DNA from: Candidatus Neomarinimicrobiota bacterium
GTDB lineage: Bacteria; Fidelibacterota; JAANXI01
Length of the DNA: 64,000 bases
Reading direction: 5' to 3'
NCBI GenBank assembly: GCA_021734025.1
Contig: JAIPJS010000003.1
Location: 1-64,000 of the forward strand
The position numbers and the translations under genes were made by a program. Below the pieces are notes generated by a model. It was not told the origin of the DNA, did no database searches, and saw only the letters and a program-made list of their open reading frames with translations. The stretch's first letter is position 1; each line of letters opens with the position of its first letter. Of the stretch, positions 8,078 to 16,190 are shown piece by piece.

Positions 8078-9418
8078 ATGGCACAGGAATACAAACTTCC
8101 CGAACTCGGTGAAAACGTCGAATCCGGCGATATCGTTGGTATACTGGTCGCGGAAGGCGATTACATAGAGGAAGACCAGAATATCCTGGAGATCGAAACG
8201 GACAAGGCAGTCATTGAGGTGCCGTCTTCCATAAGTGGCACAGTGAAGAAAATTCATATCTCAGAAGGTGATACCGTCGAAGTCGGCGCCACAATTTTTA
8301 CCATAGAAGAGGGTGACGCCGCGGCCGAAGCGGAGACCGACGAGGCAACCGAAGAGAAAGCAGAGCCGGAGAAAACCGAGAAGGAGCAGGAGGGGGACAC
8401 ATCCGAGGAGCCAGCGGAAGAAGAACCTGAGCCGGAACCCGAGCCGGAAGCTGCAACCGAAGCGGCTCCTGCTGAAAAGCCGGAAACAGTTGAAACCGCT
8501 GGCGGGCGGAAACTCGTACCGGCAGCACCGAGCGTCCGGCGTCTTGCCCGGGAAATTGGCGTGGATATCGCCGAAGTGCCCGGAACCGGCCCTAAGGGAC
8601 GCATCAGCAAGGAAGACGTGAAAGCGTTTTCCAAGAAATTGCACAAAGAACGCGGAACCGCCGGTGGCGGTGGATTTGCCATGCCGTCCGAACCGCTACC
8701 GGACTTCGAAAAGTGGGGCGAAGTGGAACGGGAAGCCATGAGCAACGTCCGGAAAAGCACCGCGGAGCATATGGTGGCGTCGTGGACGCCGGTACCGCAC
8801 GTGACCCAAAATGATGAGGCCGATATCACCGAACTGGAACGCCTCCGGAAGCAGTGGGCAAAACGGGTGGAAAAAGCCGGCGGAAAACTCACAGTGACCG
8901 CAATCCTGTTAAAGGTGGCAGCCGCCGCCTTAAAGAAATTTCCGCAATTCAACGCCAGCATCGATATGGAGAAGAAGGAGATTATCTATAAGAAGTATTA
9001 CCATATCGGCGTGGCCGTGGACACGGATCGCGGTCTGCTGGTACCGGTGATCCGTGACGTGGATCAGAAGAATATCGTTGAATTATCAGCGGAACTCTCC
9101 GAAGTCGCCGAAAAAGCCCGAAACCGCAAACTCGGCCTCGAGGACATGAAGGGCGGATGTTTCAGCATCTCCAACCTCGGTGGCATCGGCGGAACGTCGT
9201 TTACCCCGGTGGTCAACAGACCGGAAGTCGCCATACTTGGCGTTTCCCGCGGTAAACGGAAACCGGTCTACATAGACGGCGAATTTGTTCCCAGGATGAT
9301 GCTGCCGCTCTCGCTCTCGTACGACCACCGCATCATAGATGGCGCCGATGCGGCGAGATTCACCCGTTGGATCTGCGAAGCGCTGGAGGAGCCATTATTG
9401 CTGGCGCTGGAAGGATAG
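8078..9418 (+). CDS. aceF: Pyruvate dehydrogenase E2, dihydrolipoamide acetyltransferase
   Basis: This encodes 446 residues. One N-terminal lipoyl domain (1-76) carries the lipoylated lysine in EIETDKAVIEVPS (K43). A Pro/Glu/Ala-rich flexible linker follows (about 80-140). The peripheral-subunit-binding domain lies at about 146-183 (PSVRRLAREIGVDIAEVPGT). The trimer-forming acetyltransferase domain runs from about 210 and has the catalytic HRIIDG (His417, Asp421) near its end. It passes the acetyl group from E1 to CoA. A single lipoyl domain is fewer than the three of the E. coli enzyme. Confidence 0.95.
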   Translation: MAQEYKLPELGENVESGDIVGILVAEGDYIEEDQNILEIETDKAVIEVPSSISGTVKKIHISEGDTVEVGATIFTIEEGDAAAEAETDEATEEKAEPEKTEKEQEGDTSEEPAEEEPEPEPEPEAATEAAPAEKPETVETAGGRKLVPAAPSVRRLAREIGVDIAEVPGTGPKGRISKEDVKAFSKKLHKERGTAGGGGFAMPSEPLPDFEKWGEVEREAMSNVRKSTAEHMVASWTPVPHVTQNDEADITELERLRKQWAKRVEKAGGKLTVTAILLKVAAAALKKFPQFNASIDMEKKEIIYKKYYHIGVAVDTDRGLLVPVIRDVDQKNIVELSAELSEVAEKARNRKLGLEDMKGGCFSISNLGGIGGTSFTPVVNRPEVAILGVSRGKRKPVYIDGEFVPRMMLPLSLSYDHRIIDGADAARFTRWICEALEEPLLLALEG

Positions 9419-9423
9419 GTTTT

Positions 9424-9457
9424 TTCTTAATCCTAATCTTACTCTTAATCTTAATCC
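9424..9457 (+). repeat. Left arm of the inverted repeat around the four-helix-bundle gene
   Basis: The pyrimidine-rich text TTCTTAATCCTAATCTTACT begins here. Its complement GAGTAAGATTAGGATTAAGA occurs at 9969-9988. It starts 5 bp after the aceF stop. Solo relatives lie at about 20155-20192 and 43959-43974. Confidence 0.75.
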
Positions 9458-9510
9458 CCGTGATGAGATGAGGTTACGATTTACTCAAACTGCTGAAAAG
9501 GTGAAATACC

Positions 9511-9951
9511 GTGAAATCACAAGATAAAGGCAAGCCCGTTAAGAGCAGGACGTATTTTGATCATGAAAAACTCAAGGTATATCAAATATCTCTAAAATTC
9601 CTTGGTTGGTTGGAAGAATTATTTCCCGAACGTCCAAAAGGAAGAGCTGTCATAAAGCAACTCGATCGTGCAGCCGTTTCTATTCCATTGAATATTGCTG
9701 AAGGTAACGGTAAATACACCCAGTCAGATCGCTGTAATTATTTTGATATAGCCAGAGGCTCGGCATTAGAATGTGCCGCCAGCCTTGATGTGCTCGTCGC
9801 TCAGGGGATTAAGGAGTTGACTGATATTGAATCCGGGAAAGGTATACTACGATCAATCGTTTCGATGCTTGTGGGATTGATAAAAGCGAATTCAGATCGC
9901 GTTCATGATCCGTTAGATGATGTTTACGCCAGTGATTTTGATGAAGCATAA
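9511..9951 (+). CDS. Four-helix-bundle protein of the S23/23S-rRNA intervening-sequence family
   Basis: This encodes 146 residues from GTG 9511, with AAAAGGTG seven bases upstream. The family signature is clear: FDHEKLKVYQISLKF, then QLDRAAVSIPLNIAEGNGK, then FDIARGSALECAASLDV, then a last helix with SMLVGLIKA. Such proteins form toroidal homopentamers. They were first found encoded by intervening sequences in 23S rRNA genes, and many are free-standing genes of unknown role. Here it sits between aceF and lpd, bracketed by an inverted repeat (9424-9457 and 9969-9996). It therefore looks like an inserted cassette rather than a PDH component. Confidence 0.9.
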   Translation: MKSQDKGKPVKSRTYFDHEKLKVYQISLKFLGWLEELFPERPKGRAVIKQLDRAAVSIPLNIAEGNGKYTQSDRCNYFDIARGSALECAASLDVLVAQGIKELTDIESGKGILRSIVSMLVGLIKANSDRVHDPLDDVYASDFDEA

Positions 9952-9968
9952 AAGATAACAGCGATTAT

Positions 9969-9996
9969 GAGTAAGATTAGGATTAAGATTAAGAAA
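9969..9996 (-). repeat. Right arm of the inverted repeat around the four-helix-bundle gene
   Basis: GAGTAAGATTAGGATTAAGA and a further ATTAAGAAA are the reverse complement of the arm at 9424-9457. They lie 45 bp before the lpd start. The two arms bound a 573-bp segment. Confidence 0.75.
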
Positions 9997-10040
9997 AAAC
10001 GATTGAGTTTAATAATTGTAATACGATAGGATTATAATCG

Positions 10041-11459
10041 ATGGCAAATAAATCTACTCAGCTAGCAGTCCTCGGCGGCGGGCCCGGCGGATACGCCGCG
10101 GCGTTTATGGCCGCCGATCTGGGACTGGACGTGACAATGGTTAATCTGGAAGAGAACCCCGGCGGTGTCTGCCTGTATCGGGGATGTATTCCGTCCAAGG
10201 CGCTCCTCCATGTGGCGAAAGTGATTACTGAGTCCAGAGAAGCCTCCGAGTGGGGGATTACATTCGACGAGCCGGAGATTGACCTGGACAAGCTGAGGTC
10301 ATGGAAGAACGACGTAGTGAGCCAGATGACCGGCGGACTCAAAACCCTCAGCGGGCAGCGAAAAATCACCTATATCCAGGGACGCGGACAGTTCACCGGC
10401 CCAAACTCCATGAGCATTGAAACTGATGATGGCGAAAAAACTCTGGAATTTGAACACGCTATCCTCGCCACCGGTTCGGTGCCCGTAGAAATCCCCGGAC
10501 TGTCGCTGGATGACGAGCGAGTCATGGACTCCACCGGAGCGCTGGAACTCCCGGAACTCCCGGGGAAAATGCTGGTCATCGGCGGGGGATATATCGGACT
10601 GGAACTGGGACAGGTTTACAGCGCACTTGGTTCGGAAGTCTCTGTAGTGGAAATGATGTCCAATTTGCTACCCGGCGCGGATCAGGATCTGGTGAAACAC
10701 GTGGCGAATCGAGTCAAAAGCCAGTTCGTCGATGTTATGACCGACTCTAAAGTTACTGAGATGAAAGCCCAGAAGAACGGCATCAAGGTGACCATCGAAG
10801 ACAAGGACGGCGGGCAGCAAAACAAGATTTACGATCGGGTGCTGATGTCAATTGGACGAAAGACGGTCACCGACGGACTGGGACTTGAGAACACTGCCAT
10901 CGAAATTGATGACAACGGATTCGTCGTCACAGACGAACAGTGCCGGACGGCGGAGGACTCCATCTTCGCCATCGGTGATATCGCCGGCGAACCCATGCTG
11001 GCGCACAAAGCATCCCACGAAGGCATCGTTGCTGCCGAGGTTATCTCTGGCGAAAAGGCGGCGTTCGAGCCGTACGCCATTCCCGCAGTCGTGTTCACCG
11101 ATCCCGAGCTGGCGTGGGCCGGACTCACCGAATCTCAGGCAAAGAAAGAGGACATTGATTACGAACTGGCACGATTCCCATGGGCAGCGTCTGGACGCGC
11201 AACCACATTGGGCCGCAGCGACGGCATGACCAAACTCCTCATCGATCCCGAAACCGAGCGCATCCTTGGAATGGGCATTGTCGGGCCCGGCGCCGGTGAG
11301 CTGATCGCCGAGGGAGTGCTGGCTATTGAAATGGCCGCCACTGCCGAAGATCTGAAAATGAGCATCCATCCCCATCCGACTCTTTCGGAGACGGTGATGG
11401 AATCCGCAGAAGTCTTCTTTGGGCACAGTACGCATATTTACCGGCCGAAGAGGAAATAA
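10041..11459 (+). CDS. lpdA: Dihydrolipoamide dehydrogenase (E3)
   Basis: This encodes 472 residues, standard length. It reoxidises the dihydrolipoyl arm of E2 and reduces NAD+. The FAD-binding GGGPGG lies at residues 12-17, the redox-active pair Cys44/Cys49 in GGVCLYRGCIPSK, the NAD-binding GGGYIGLE in the middle domain, and the catalytic-base region SIHPHPTLSE near the C-terminus. Most E3 proteins have CLNVGCIPSK, so the YR in place of NV is slightly unusual but leaves the cysteine spacing intact. It is the last gene of the PDH group and is followed by a strong hairpin terminator. Confidence 0.95.
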   Translation: MANKSTQLAVLGGGPGGYAAAFMAADLGLDVTMVNLEENPGGVCLYRGCIPSKALLHVAKVITESREASEWGITFDEPEIDLDKLRSWKNDVVSQMTGGLKTLSGQRKITYIQGRGQFTGPNSMSIETDDGEKTLEFEHAILATGSVPVEIPGLSLDDERVMDSTGALELPELPGKMLVIGGGYIGLELGQVYSALGSEVSVVEMMSNLLPGADQDLVKHVANRVKSQFVDVMTDSKVTEMKAQKNGIKVTIEDKDGGQQNKIYDRVLMSIGRKTVTDGLGLENTAIEIDDNGFVVTDEQCRTAEDSIFAIGDIAGEPMLAHKASHEGIVAAEVISGEKAAFEPYAIPAVVFTDPELAWAGLTESQAKKEDIDYELARFPWAASGRATTLGRSDGMTKLLIDPETERILGMGIVGPGAGELIAEGVLAIEMAATAEDLKMSIHPHPTLSETVMESAEVFFGHSTHIYRPKRK

Positions 11460-11479
11460 ATCTCTGTAAAACTGAAACG

Positions 11480-11520
11480 TAGCGCTTGAAGTCCTGGTAT
11501 CGGGACTTTAAGCGCTTTTC
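11480..11520 (+). terminator. Rho-independent terminator after lpd
   Basis: The arms AGCGCTTGAAGTCC and GGGACTTTAAGCGCT pair over about 14 bp around a 7-nt loop. TTTTC and TTATTT follow. It lies 20 bp after the lpd stop. Confidence 0.85.
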
Positions 11521-11544
11521 TTATTTAGAGCCGTTACTCTCCGC

Positions 11545-11573
11545 TTGAATCTGGAACGGGGAGGGAATATATT
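11545..11573 (+). promoter_or_regulatory. Candidate sigma-70-like promoter for the SRP RNA
   Basis: TTGAAT (11545-11550) and TATATT (11568-11573) are separated by 17 bp. They would start transcription near 11580, about 35 nt before the mature 5' end. This is a good match by eye, not tested. Confidence 0.5.
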
Positions 11574-11614
11574 CATCTGTTGCAGAGGAATTGAAGAGAG
11601 ATTTTTGACAACTG

Positions 11615-11882
11615 AGGCTGTGCTAGACGGGGCGGTAGCGGTGCCCTGAACCTGCAACCCGCTATAGCAGGGTCGACGGCCGGGATGAGGATTGCCGACC
11701 TGGGCGGTTTGCGGTGAGCGGTGTTGAACACTGGAGTCCTGCGCAATAGGAAAATGCCAAACCCCGTCAGGCCCGGAAGGGAGCAGCGGTAGGCATCGTA
11801 CTATGTGCCGCAGGGTCACTCCGGTGGAGCTGGCTGCTGTAAAGCGTTCAGCCACCGGCGGTTCGAACCTGGTGCACAGCCT
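11615..11882 (+). ncRNA. ffs: Signal recognition particle RNA, large type with Alu domain
   Basis: About 268 nt. The ends pair (AGGCTGTGC at 11615 with GCACAGCCT at 11874) and a T7 tract follows. The S domain has the near-invariant GTCAGGCCCGGAAGGGAGCA (GGAA tetraloop, Ffh-binding internal loops). The 5' part (GTGCTAGACGGGGCGGTAGC then CCTGCAACCCGCT) closely resembles the Alu domain of Bacillus scRNA. With Ffh it targets nascent membrane and secreted proteins. The order SRP RNA-dnaX-ybaB-recR is the same as in Bacillus. Confidence 0.96.
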
Positions 11883-11889
11883 TTTTTTA
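11882..11889 (+). terminator. U-tract ending the SRP RNA
   Basis: A TTTTTTT run directly follows the closing GCACAGCC stem, so the terminal helix of the RNA can act as the terminator hairpin. Confidence 0.7.
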
Positions 11890-12075
11890 TATTGGGGCTG
11901 AAGCCCCGCATTTGATATCGATTGAATAATTTGAATTATTAATGGTGAATTTTACAAACAACTCAACTCCATCCCTCCCAAAGGGGTGAGTTGTGTTTTA
12001 TGTTCGACCTCTAATGACTATGGAATTTATATTACTTTGAAAACCACACCATCTAACCAGGAATAATAACCTCAC
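11890..12075. other. Spacer between the SRP RNA and dnaX
   Basis: AT-rich. It holds an AACTCAAC ... GGTGAGTTGTG partial inverted repeat (about 11960-11995) resembling the GGTGAGTTG text at 200-210. No strong Shine-Dalgarno sequence precedes dnaX (CAGGAATAATAACCTCAC). Confidence 0.4.
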
Positions 12076-13818
12076 ATGGCCTATCAAGTCCTGTCCAGAA
12101 AATGGCGGCCTCAGAAATTCGAAGATGTCATCGGCCAGCAACATGTGACGTCCACACTGCAGAACTCCATCGAGCAGGACAGGCTCGCCCACGCCTATCT
12201 GTTTACCGGGCCGCGTGGCATCGGGAAGACGACGACGGCACGTATCCTCGCAAAATATCTGAATTGTAAAAATCCCAAAGATCTGAATCCGTGTAACGAG
12301 TGCAAGAACTGCACGGAAATCACAGCCGGACGGAGTTTTGATGTCCGCGAGATTGACGGCGCGTCCAATACCGGGGTGGACAACATCCGGGATCTCAGGG
12401 AAGAGGTCAAGTATCCGCCAACGGACGGCGACTTCAAGATCTACATCATCGATGAGGTACATATGCTCTCCACCTCGGCGTTTAACGCGCTGCTGAAAAC
12501 CCTGGAGGAGCCGCCCTCACACGTCAAGTTTATTTTCGCCACCACCGAACCGGAAAAAGTCCTGCCGACCATCATCTCCCGAACCCAGCGGTTCGATTTC
12601 AAACGGATCCCCTTACCAAAGATTATCGGGTTGCTGAAGACTATCTGCGAGTCGGAAGACGTGGACATCAGCGACGGAGCACTCACACTTATCGCCCGGA
12701 AGGCCGACGGCAGCATGCGGGACGCCGAGAGCCTGCTGGATCAGGTGATTTCGTTCTCCGGCGAGGAAGTCACCGACGAAAGCGTCGCCAGCATCCTCGG
12801 TATCGTCAGTTACGATCTGTATTTGCACCTCAGCGAAATTTTGCACGAACACGATGTCTCCGGTGCGCTGGATCTGATATCCGAAGTCATGAGTGCCGGG
12901 TATGACCTGAGCGAATTCCTGGACGGCCTCTCCGACTTCTGGCGGAACCTGTTGGTGCTGGACTCCACGGACGATTACTCGCTGCTGGACGTCCCGGACA
13001 GCTACCGGGAAGAATTCGAATCAGCCGCTGCAGAATACGACTCCCGGGATCTGTTGCGTCTGCTGAATCTAACTCTCTCCGCTCAACAGCAGTTTCGCGA
13101 TGCCCGGAGCCATCGCATCTTTGTGGAGAACTTTCTGCTAAAACTGGTACACTTTACTGAGAGCATCACTCTGGATCAATTGGCAGGCGACGGGAAGGGG
13201 GGAAGTCCTCCGGAATCAACACCCTCCGAAAAACAAACTGAAGAATCCAAATCATCGAAATCTTCCTCAGGGACCACTTCCAAGACCCGGCGGAATATCG
13301 GACAAAAAAAAACTAGACTTCCTGGCTCAGAAGACAAATCCGGGAAAGTATCCGACAAATCAGGGCAGAAATCCGCCAATCCAACAGGGAAATCCGGACA
13401 AAACCCCGGAAAACCGGCTGTTGAATCAGCGAAAAAGCCGGAAACACAGGAATCCAAGGCATCAGAGACCCTGCCGTTAAGTGAATTTCAGGAGAGATGG
13501 CCGGAGTTCGCGGAATTTGTCCACGAGAACAAGCCCATCCTTGGAGAATACCTGAGCGAGTGCGTGCCGAATCGGGCTGAGGGTAAGGTTTTGAGCGTAG
13601 TATTCGATACTTCAGCGAAATTCCACATGAAGAGCATAGAGCGGAAGTCCAGACAGGTGGAGAAACTCATTAAAAAATTCTTCGACGCAGAAGTCCGGTT
13701 CAAGTGCCTGCTGGGTGATACCGGGAAAAAGTCGGAAGATGACGAGGGGGAAGATATCATCGACGATCCCATCACGCAGGCGATCATCAGCAACTTCGAT
13801 GGGGAAATTATTAACTGA
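12076..13818 (+). CDS. dnaX: DNA polymerase III subunit tau (and probably gamma)
   Basis: This encodes 580 residues of the clamp-loader ATPase. Walker A GPRGIGKT is at 45-52, followed by the four zinc-binding cysteines 64, 73, 76 and 79, the DEVHMLS Walker B near 126, and the TTEPEKVLPTIISRTQRF sensor region. From about 370 to 470 a Ser/Lys/Pro-rich linker is low in complexity. The last 100 residues form the tau-specific tail. An A9 tract at 13304-13312 is followed at once by a TAG in the -1 frame. Slippage there would give a gamma-like protein of about 413 residues (see separate entry). First gene of a unit with ybaB and recR. Confidence 0.95.
   Translation: MAYQVLSRKWRPQKFEDVIGQQHVTSTLQNSIEQDRLAHAYLFTGPRGIGKTTTARILAKYLNCKNPKDLNPCNECKNCTEITAGRSFDVREIDGASNTGVDNIRDLREEVKYPPTDGDFKIYIIDEVHMLSTSAFNALLKTLEEPPSHVKFIFATTEPEKVLPTIISRTQRFDFKRIPLPKIIGLLKTICESEDVDISDGALTLIARKADGSMRDAESLLDQVISFSGEEVTDESVASILGIVSYDLYLHLSEILHEHDVSGALDLISEVMSAGYDLSEFLDGLSDFWRNLLVLDSTDDYSLLDVPDSYREEFESAAAEYDSRDLLRLLNLTLSAQQQFRDARSHRIFVENFLLKLVHFTESITLDQLAGDGKGGSPPESTPSEKQTEESKSSKSSSGTTSKTRRNIGQKKTRLPGSEDKSGKVSDKSGQKSANPTGKSGQNPGKPAVESAKKPETQESKASETLPLSEFQERWPEFAEFVHENKPILGEYLSECVPNRAEGKVLSVVFDTSAKFHMKSIERKSRQVEKLIKKFFDAEVRFKCLLGDTGKKSEDDEGEDIIDDPITQAIISNFDGEIIN
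13304..13316 (+). promoter_or_regulatory. Probable programmed slippage site in dnaX (A9 then -1 frame TAG)
   Basis: The main frame reads CAA-AAA-AAA-ACT-AGA. A -1 shift (or insertion of one A during transcription) gives AAC-TAG and stops immediately. This is the arrangement that makes the short gamma subunit in other bacteria. No obvious stimulatory Shine-Dalgarno-like element lies upstream and only a weak hairpin lies downstream. This favours transcriptional slippage, as described for Thermus dnaX, over ribosomal frameshifting. Confidence 0.7.
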
Positions 13819-14157
13819 AATACTAATTGCACGCAGATGAACGCAGAAAAAACGGATTACCACAGATAAATTTGAAACTCAAAACAGAAAATATTTTTTT
13901 AGCCGCGAAGGAACGCGAAGAAAGCACAAAGAACAGAAAGAACAAGTAAACCAATGAACGAACATCATCCCAATCTCAGGTGCTACTAATATGTAATGCA
14001 ATCCATTTATAAGCCTATGAACTCAACCATTGACCGATTTTAACTGGAACACTGGAACACATGAACACTTTAACACTACGATACCGAACGGTAAGAATCT
14101 ATATTGCCCGAGTCAGAAATCAATAATTTAGAAAACAAAAGAGGGGTCAGAAGAAAT
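13819..14157. other. Repeat-bearing gap between dnaX and ybaB
   Basis: It holds a single ACGCAGATGAACGCAGA-type arm (13831-13870), a GCGAAGGAACGCGAAG repeat (about 13904-13920) and an AACACT tandem tract (14044-14076). No terminator or gene is evident, so dnaX-ybaB co-transcription remains possible. Confidence 0.6.
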
Positions 14158-14493
14158 ATGGCAAAAGGCGGAATGGGCAACCTGATGAAACAGGCACAGA
14201 AAGCCCAACAGAAAATGGCAGAAGCACAGGAACAGCTCGGCGACATTACGGTCGAGGGTACGGCCGGCGGCGGTATGGTCACCGTAACAGCCAACGGCAA
14301 CCAGGAGATCCTGGAAGTGGACATCGAGGAAGAAGTGATGGAAGACGATGTGGAGATCCTGGAAGATCTGATCGTGGCGGCCGTCAACCAGGCGCTTGAG
14401 AAAGCGAGCGAGGCCGCGCAGGAAAAGATGAACGAAGCCACCGGCGGACTGCTGGGCAACCTCCCGAAAGGGATGAATATCCCGGGACTGTAA
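14158..14493 (+). CDS. ybaB: YbaB/EbfC family nucleoid-associated protein
   Basis: This encodes 111 residues from ATG 14158. The [14 protein letters not shown] opening is the normal family start, so the longer TTG frame from 14104 is rejected. It has two long amphipathic helices with a central sheet containing [17 protein letters not shown] and the conserved [14 protein letters not shown]. The family binds DNA as a tweezer-shaped dimer and is almost always next to recR, which begins three bases downstream here. Direct roles in repair are not established. Confidence 0.93.
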   Translation: MAKGGMGNLMKQAQKAQQKMAEAQEQLGDITVEGTAGGGMVTVTANGNQEILEVDIEEEVMEDDVEILEDLIVAAVNQALEKASEAAQEKMNEATGGLLGNLPKGMNIPGL

Positions 14494-14496
14494 CCC

Positions 14497-15090
14497 ATGC
14501 AGGGAATCCCCGAGTCGCTGCAGCAGCTTATTGACGAATTCAAAAAATTCCCCGGCGTTGGGCGGAAGACCGCCCAGCGGTTGGCGTTCCACATTCTGAA
14601 GGTCAACCGCGAAGACGCCGCATCCCTGGCCAACGCCATCCTGGCCACAAAGGATAACATCAAATATTGCAGCCAGTGCTATAACATCTCCGAGGCCGAT
14701 CCCTGTGAAATCTGTGAAGATCCCAAGCGCGATCGCTCGGTGCTGTGCGTGGTGGAGGACGCCATGGATGTCATCGCCATCGAGAAGACCAGCGAGTACC
14801 GGGGACTGTATCACGTGCTTGGCGGACTGCTCTCGCCGCTTGACGGCGTCGGCCCGGACGATCTGAATATTCAGGGCATCGAAAATCGTCTGGACGAAGT
14901 GGAGGAGGTCATCCTGGCCACCAATCCCAGCGTGGAAGGGGAGACCACGGCGCACTATCTCACGAAACTATTAAAATCCAACGATGTGAACGTCTCCCGG
15001 CTGGCGCGGGGCATCCCCGTTGGCAGCGACGTGGAGTACATCGATGAAGCAACGCTGGCACGGGCGTTAGAAGGTCGAGTGACAGTCTGA
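14497..15090 (+). CDS. recR: Recombination protein RecR
   Basis: This encodes 197 residues. RecR forms a ring clamp that, with RecO and RecF, helps load RecA on gapped DNA. An N-terminal helix-hairpin-helix (KKFPGVGRKTAQRLAFH) is followed by a C4 zinc site (Cys58, 61, 70, 73) and a TOPRIM domain (CVVEDAMDVIAIEKT; YHVLGGLLSPLDGVGPDDL). The last base of its TGA is the first base of the pgsA ATG (TGATG), indicating translational coupling. Confidence 0.96.
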   Translation: MQGIPESLQQLIDEFKKFPGVGRKTAQRLAFHILKVNREDAASLANAILATKDNIKYCSQCYNISEADPCEICEDPKRDRSVLCVVEDAMDVIAIEKTSEYRGLYHVLGGLLSPLDGVGPDDLNIQGIENRLDEVEEVILATNPSVEGETTAHYLTKLLKSNDVNVSRLARGIPVGSDVEYIDEATLARALEGRVTV

Positions 15091-15716
15091 TGGCAAACGG
15101 TTCGTTGCCGCATCCCTTTGTGGCGCGGCTCCCCAATATTCTGACCTACCTGAGAATTCTCCTGACTCCTGTATTCCTGATACTGATTTTTTCCGCAGGA
15201 TACGTGAACCACATTTTCGCGCTTCTCGTATTTATCATCGCCTCAACCAGCGACGCATACGACGGGTATATCGCCCGTAAATACGATATCGTCACCGAGC
15301 ACGGTAAGTTTGTGGACCCGCTGGCGGACAAGATACTCGTCCTTTCGGCCTTCTTTGGCTTCTGGTATCTCGACCTGTTTCCGTTCTGGATGCTCGCCAT
15401 TATCATCCTCCGGGATGTCGTCATCACTGGGCTCCGCATGTGGATGATTGTCCGGGAACAAACAATGGAAACCAGCATCTTCGGCAAATCCAAAACCGCC
15501 GTCCAGATGACCGCCATCTACATCCTCATCGTCTTCGTGACCATCCGCGGCTGGGAGCTGTTCGACTTCCTCAGTCCCGCTCTCATGTGGATCTACACCC
15601 ACAACATCCTCTGGTGGATGATGCTTGCCGTCTCGCTCCTCACCGCAGCATCCGGCATCCACTACCTTAAGGTCAATTGGGGCACCATTAAACAATTCGT
15701 AGCAAGCCAGTCGTAG
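15090..15716 (+). CDS. pgsA: CDP-diacylglycerol-glycerol-3-phosphate 3-phosphatidyltransferase
   Basis: This 208-residue integral membrane enzyme makes phosphatidylglycerol phosphate from CDP-diacylglycerol. The CDP-alcohol phosphotransferase motif is complete: Asp55, Asp58-Gly, Ala-Arg, Gly72, Asp76 and Asp80 within DAYDGYIARKYD and GKFVDPLAD. About five to six hydrophobic helices follow. It is directly coupled to pgpA, the next enzyme of the pathway, which begins on the base after its stop codon. Confidence 0.93.
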   Translation: MANGSLPHPFVARLPNILTYLRILLTPVFLILIFSAGYVNHIFALLVFIIASTSDAYDGYIARKYDIVTEHGKFVDPLADKILVLSAFFGFWYLDLFPFWMLAIIILRDVVITGLRMWMIVREQTMETSIFGKSKTAVQMTAIYILIVFVTIRGWELFDFLSPALMWIYTHNILWWMMLAVSLLTAASGIHYLKVNWGTIKQFVASQS

Positions 15717-16190
15717 ATGTCCGCACCGTCGAGCGACTCGTGGACTGACCGGCTGAACCTTCTCTTTGCCACAGTCGGCGGCTCCGGATTACTGCCAATA
15801 GCTCCGGGGACGTGGGGGAGCCTTGTCGCAGCCATTATATTCTGGTTACTCCCAGAGATGCTCCCAGCGATGGAACTAGCGATCATCGCCCTGCTGCTTC
15901 TGCTGGGTGTCTGGAGCAGTGCCGTCGTCGAGCAGCGGAACGGAATCACCGATCCCGGCCTCATTGTTATCGATGAACTCGTTGGAATGTGGATCGGATT
16001 GCTCTTCCTGCCAAAAACATTTGTACTCTACTTGTTCGCCTTCCTGATCTTTCGTATATTTGACATCGTGAAAATTCCGCCGGCCAAACAGCTGCAAAAC
16101 CTCCACGGAGGATGGGGCGTGATGCTCGACGACGTGGCCGCCGGATTATATACGCTCATTCTCATGCAAATCGGACTCGCCATTCTGTGA
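15717..16190 (+). CDS. pgpA: Phosphatidylglycerophosphatase A
   Basis: This 157-residue membrane phosphatase converts phosphatidylglycerol phosphate to phosphatidylglycerol, the step after PgsA. The family motifs are present in order: PIAPGTWGS, VIDELVGMW, FRIFDIVKIPPAKQ and GGWGVMLDDVAAG. The ATG directly abuts the pgsA stop, and the stop overlaps the cinA GTG by 3 bp (GTGA). This gives a contiguous recR-pgsA-pgpA-cinA run. Confidence 0.93.
   Translation: MSAPSSDSWTDRLNLLFATVGGSGLLPIAPGTWGSLVAAIIFWLLPEMLPAMELAIIALLLLLGVWSSAVVEQRNGITDPGLIVIDELVGMWIGLLFLPKTFVLYLFAFLIFRIFDIVKIPPAKQLQNLHGGWGVMLDDVAAGLYTLILMQIGLAIL

Noticed and set aside
5040-11460. A separate 2-oxoglutarate dehydrogenase complex
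   Set aside because: The E1 is the 893-residue AceE type with pyruvate dehydrogenase features, not SucA, and E2/E3 follow in PDH order.
14128-14955. 275-codon minus-strand ORF across ybaB and recR
   Set aside because: It is antisense to two well-recognised genes and has no motif of its own.
16112-16186. N-terminal extension of cinA
   Set aside because: It reads pgpA coding sequence in another frame. The conserved CinA start and the GTGA overlap support GTG 16187.
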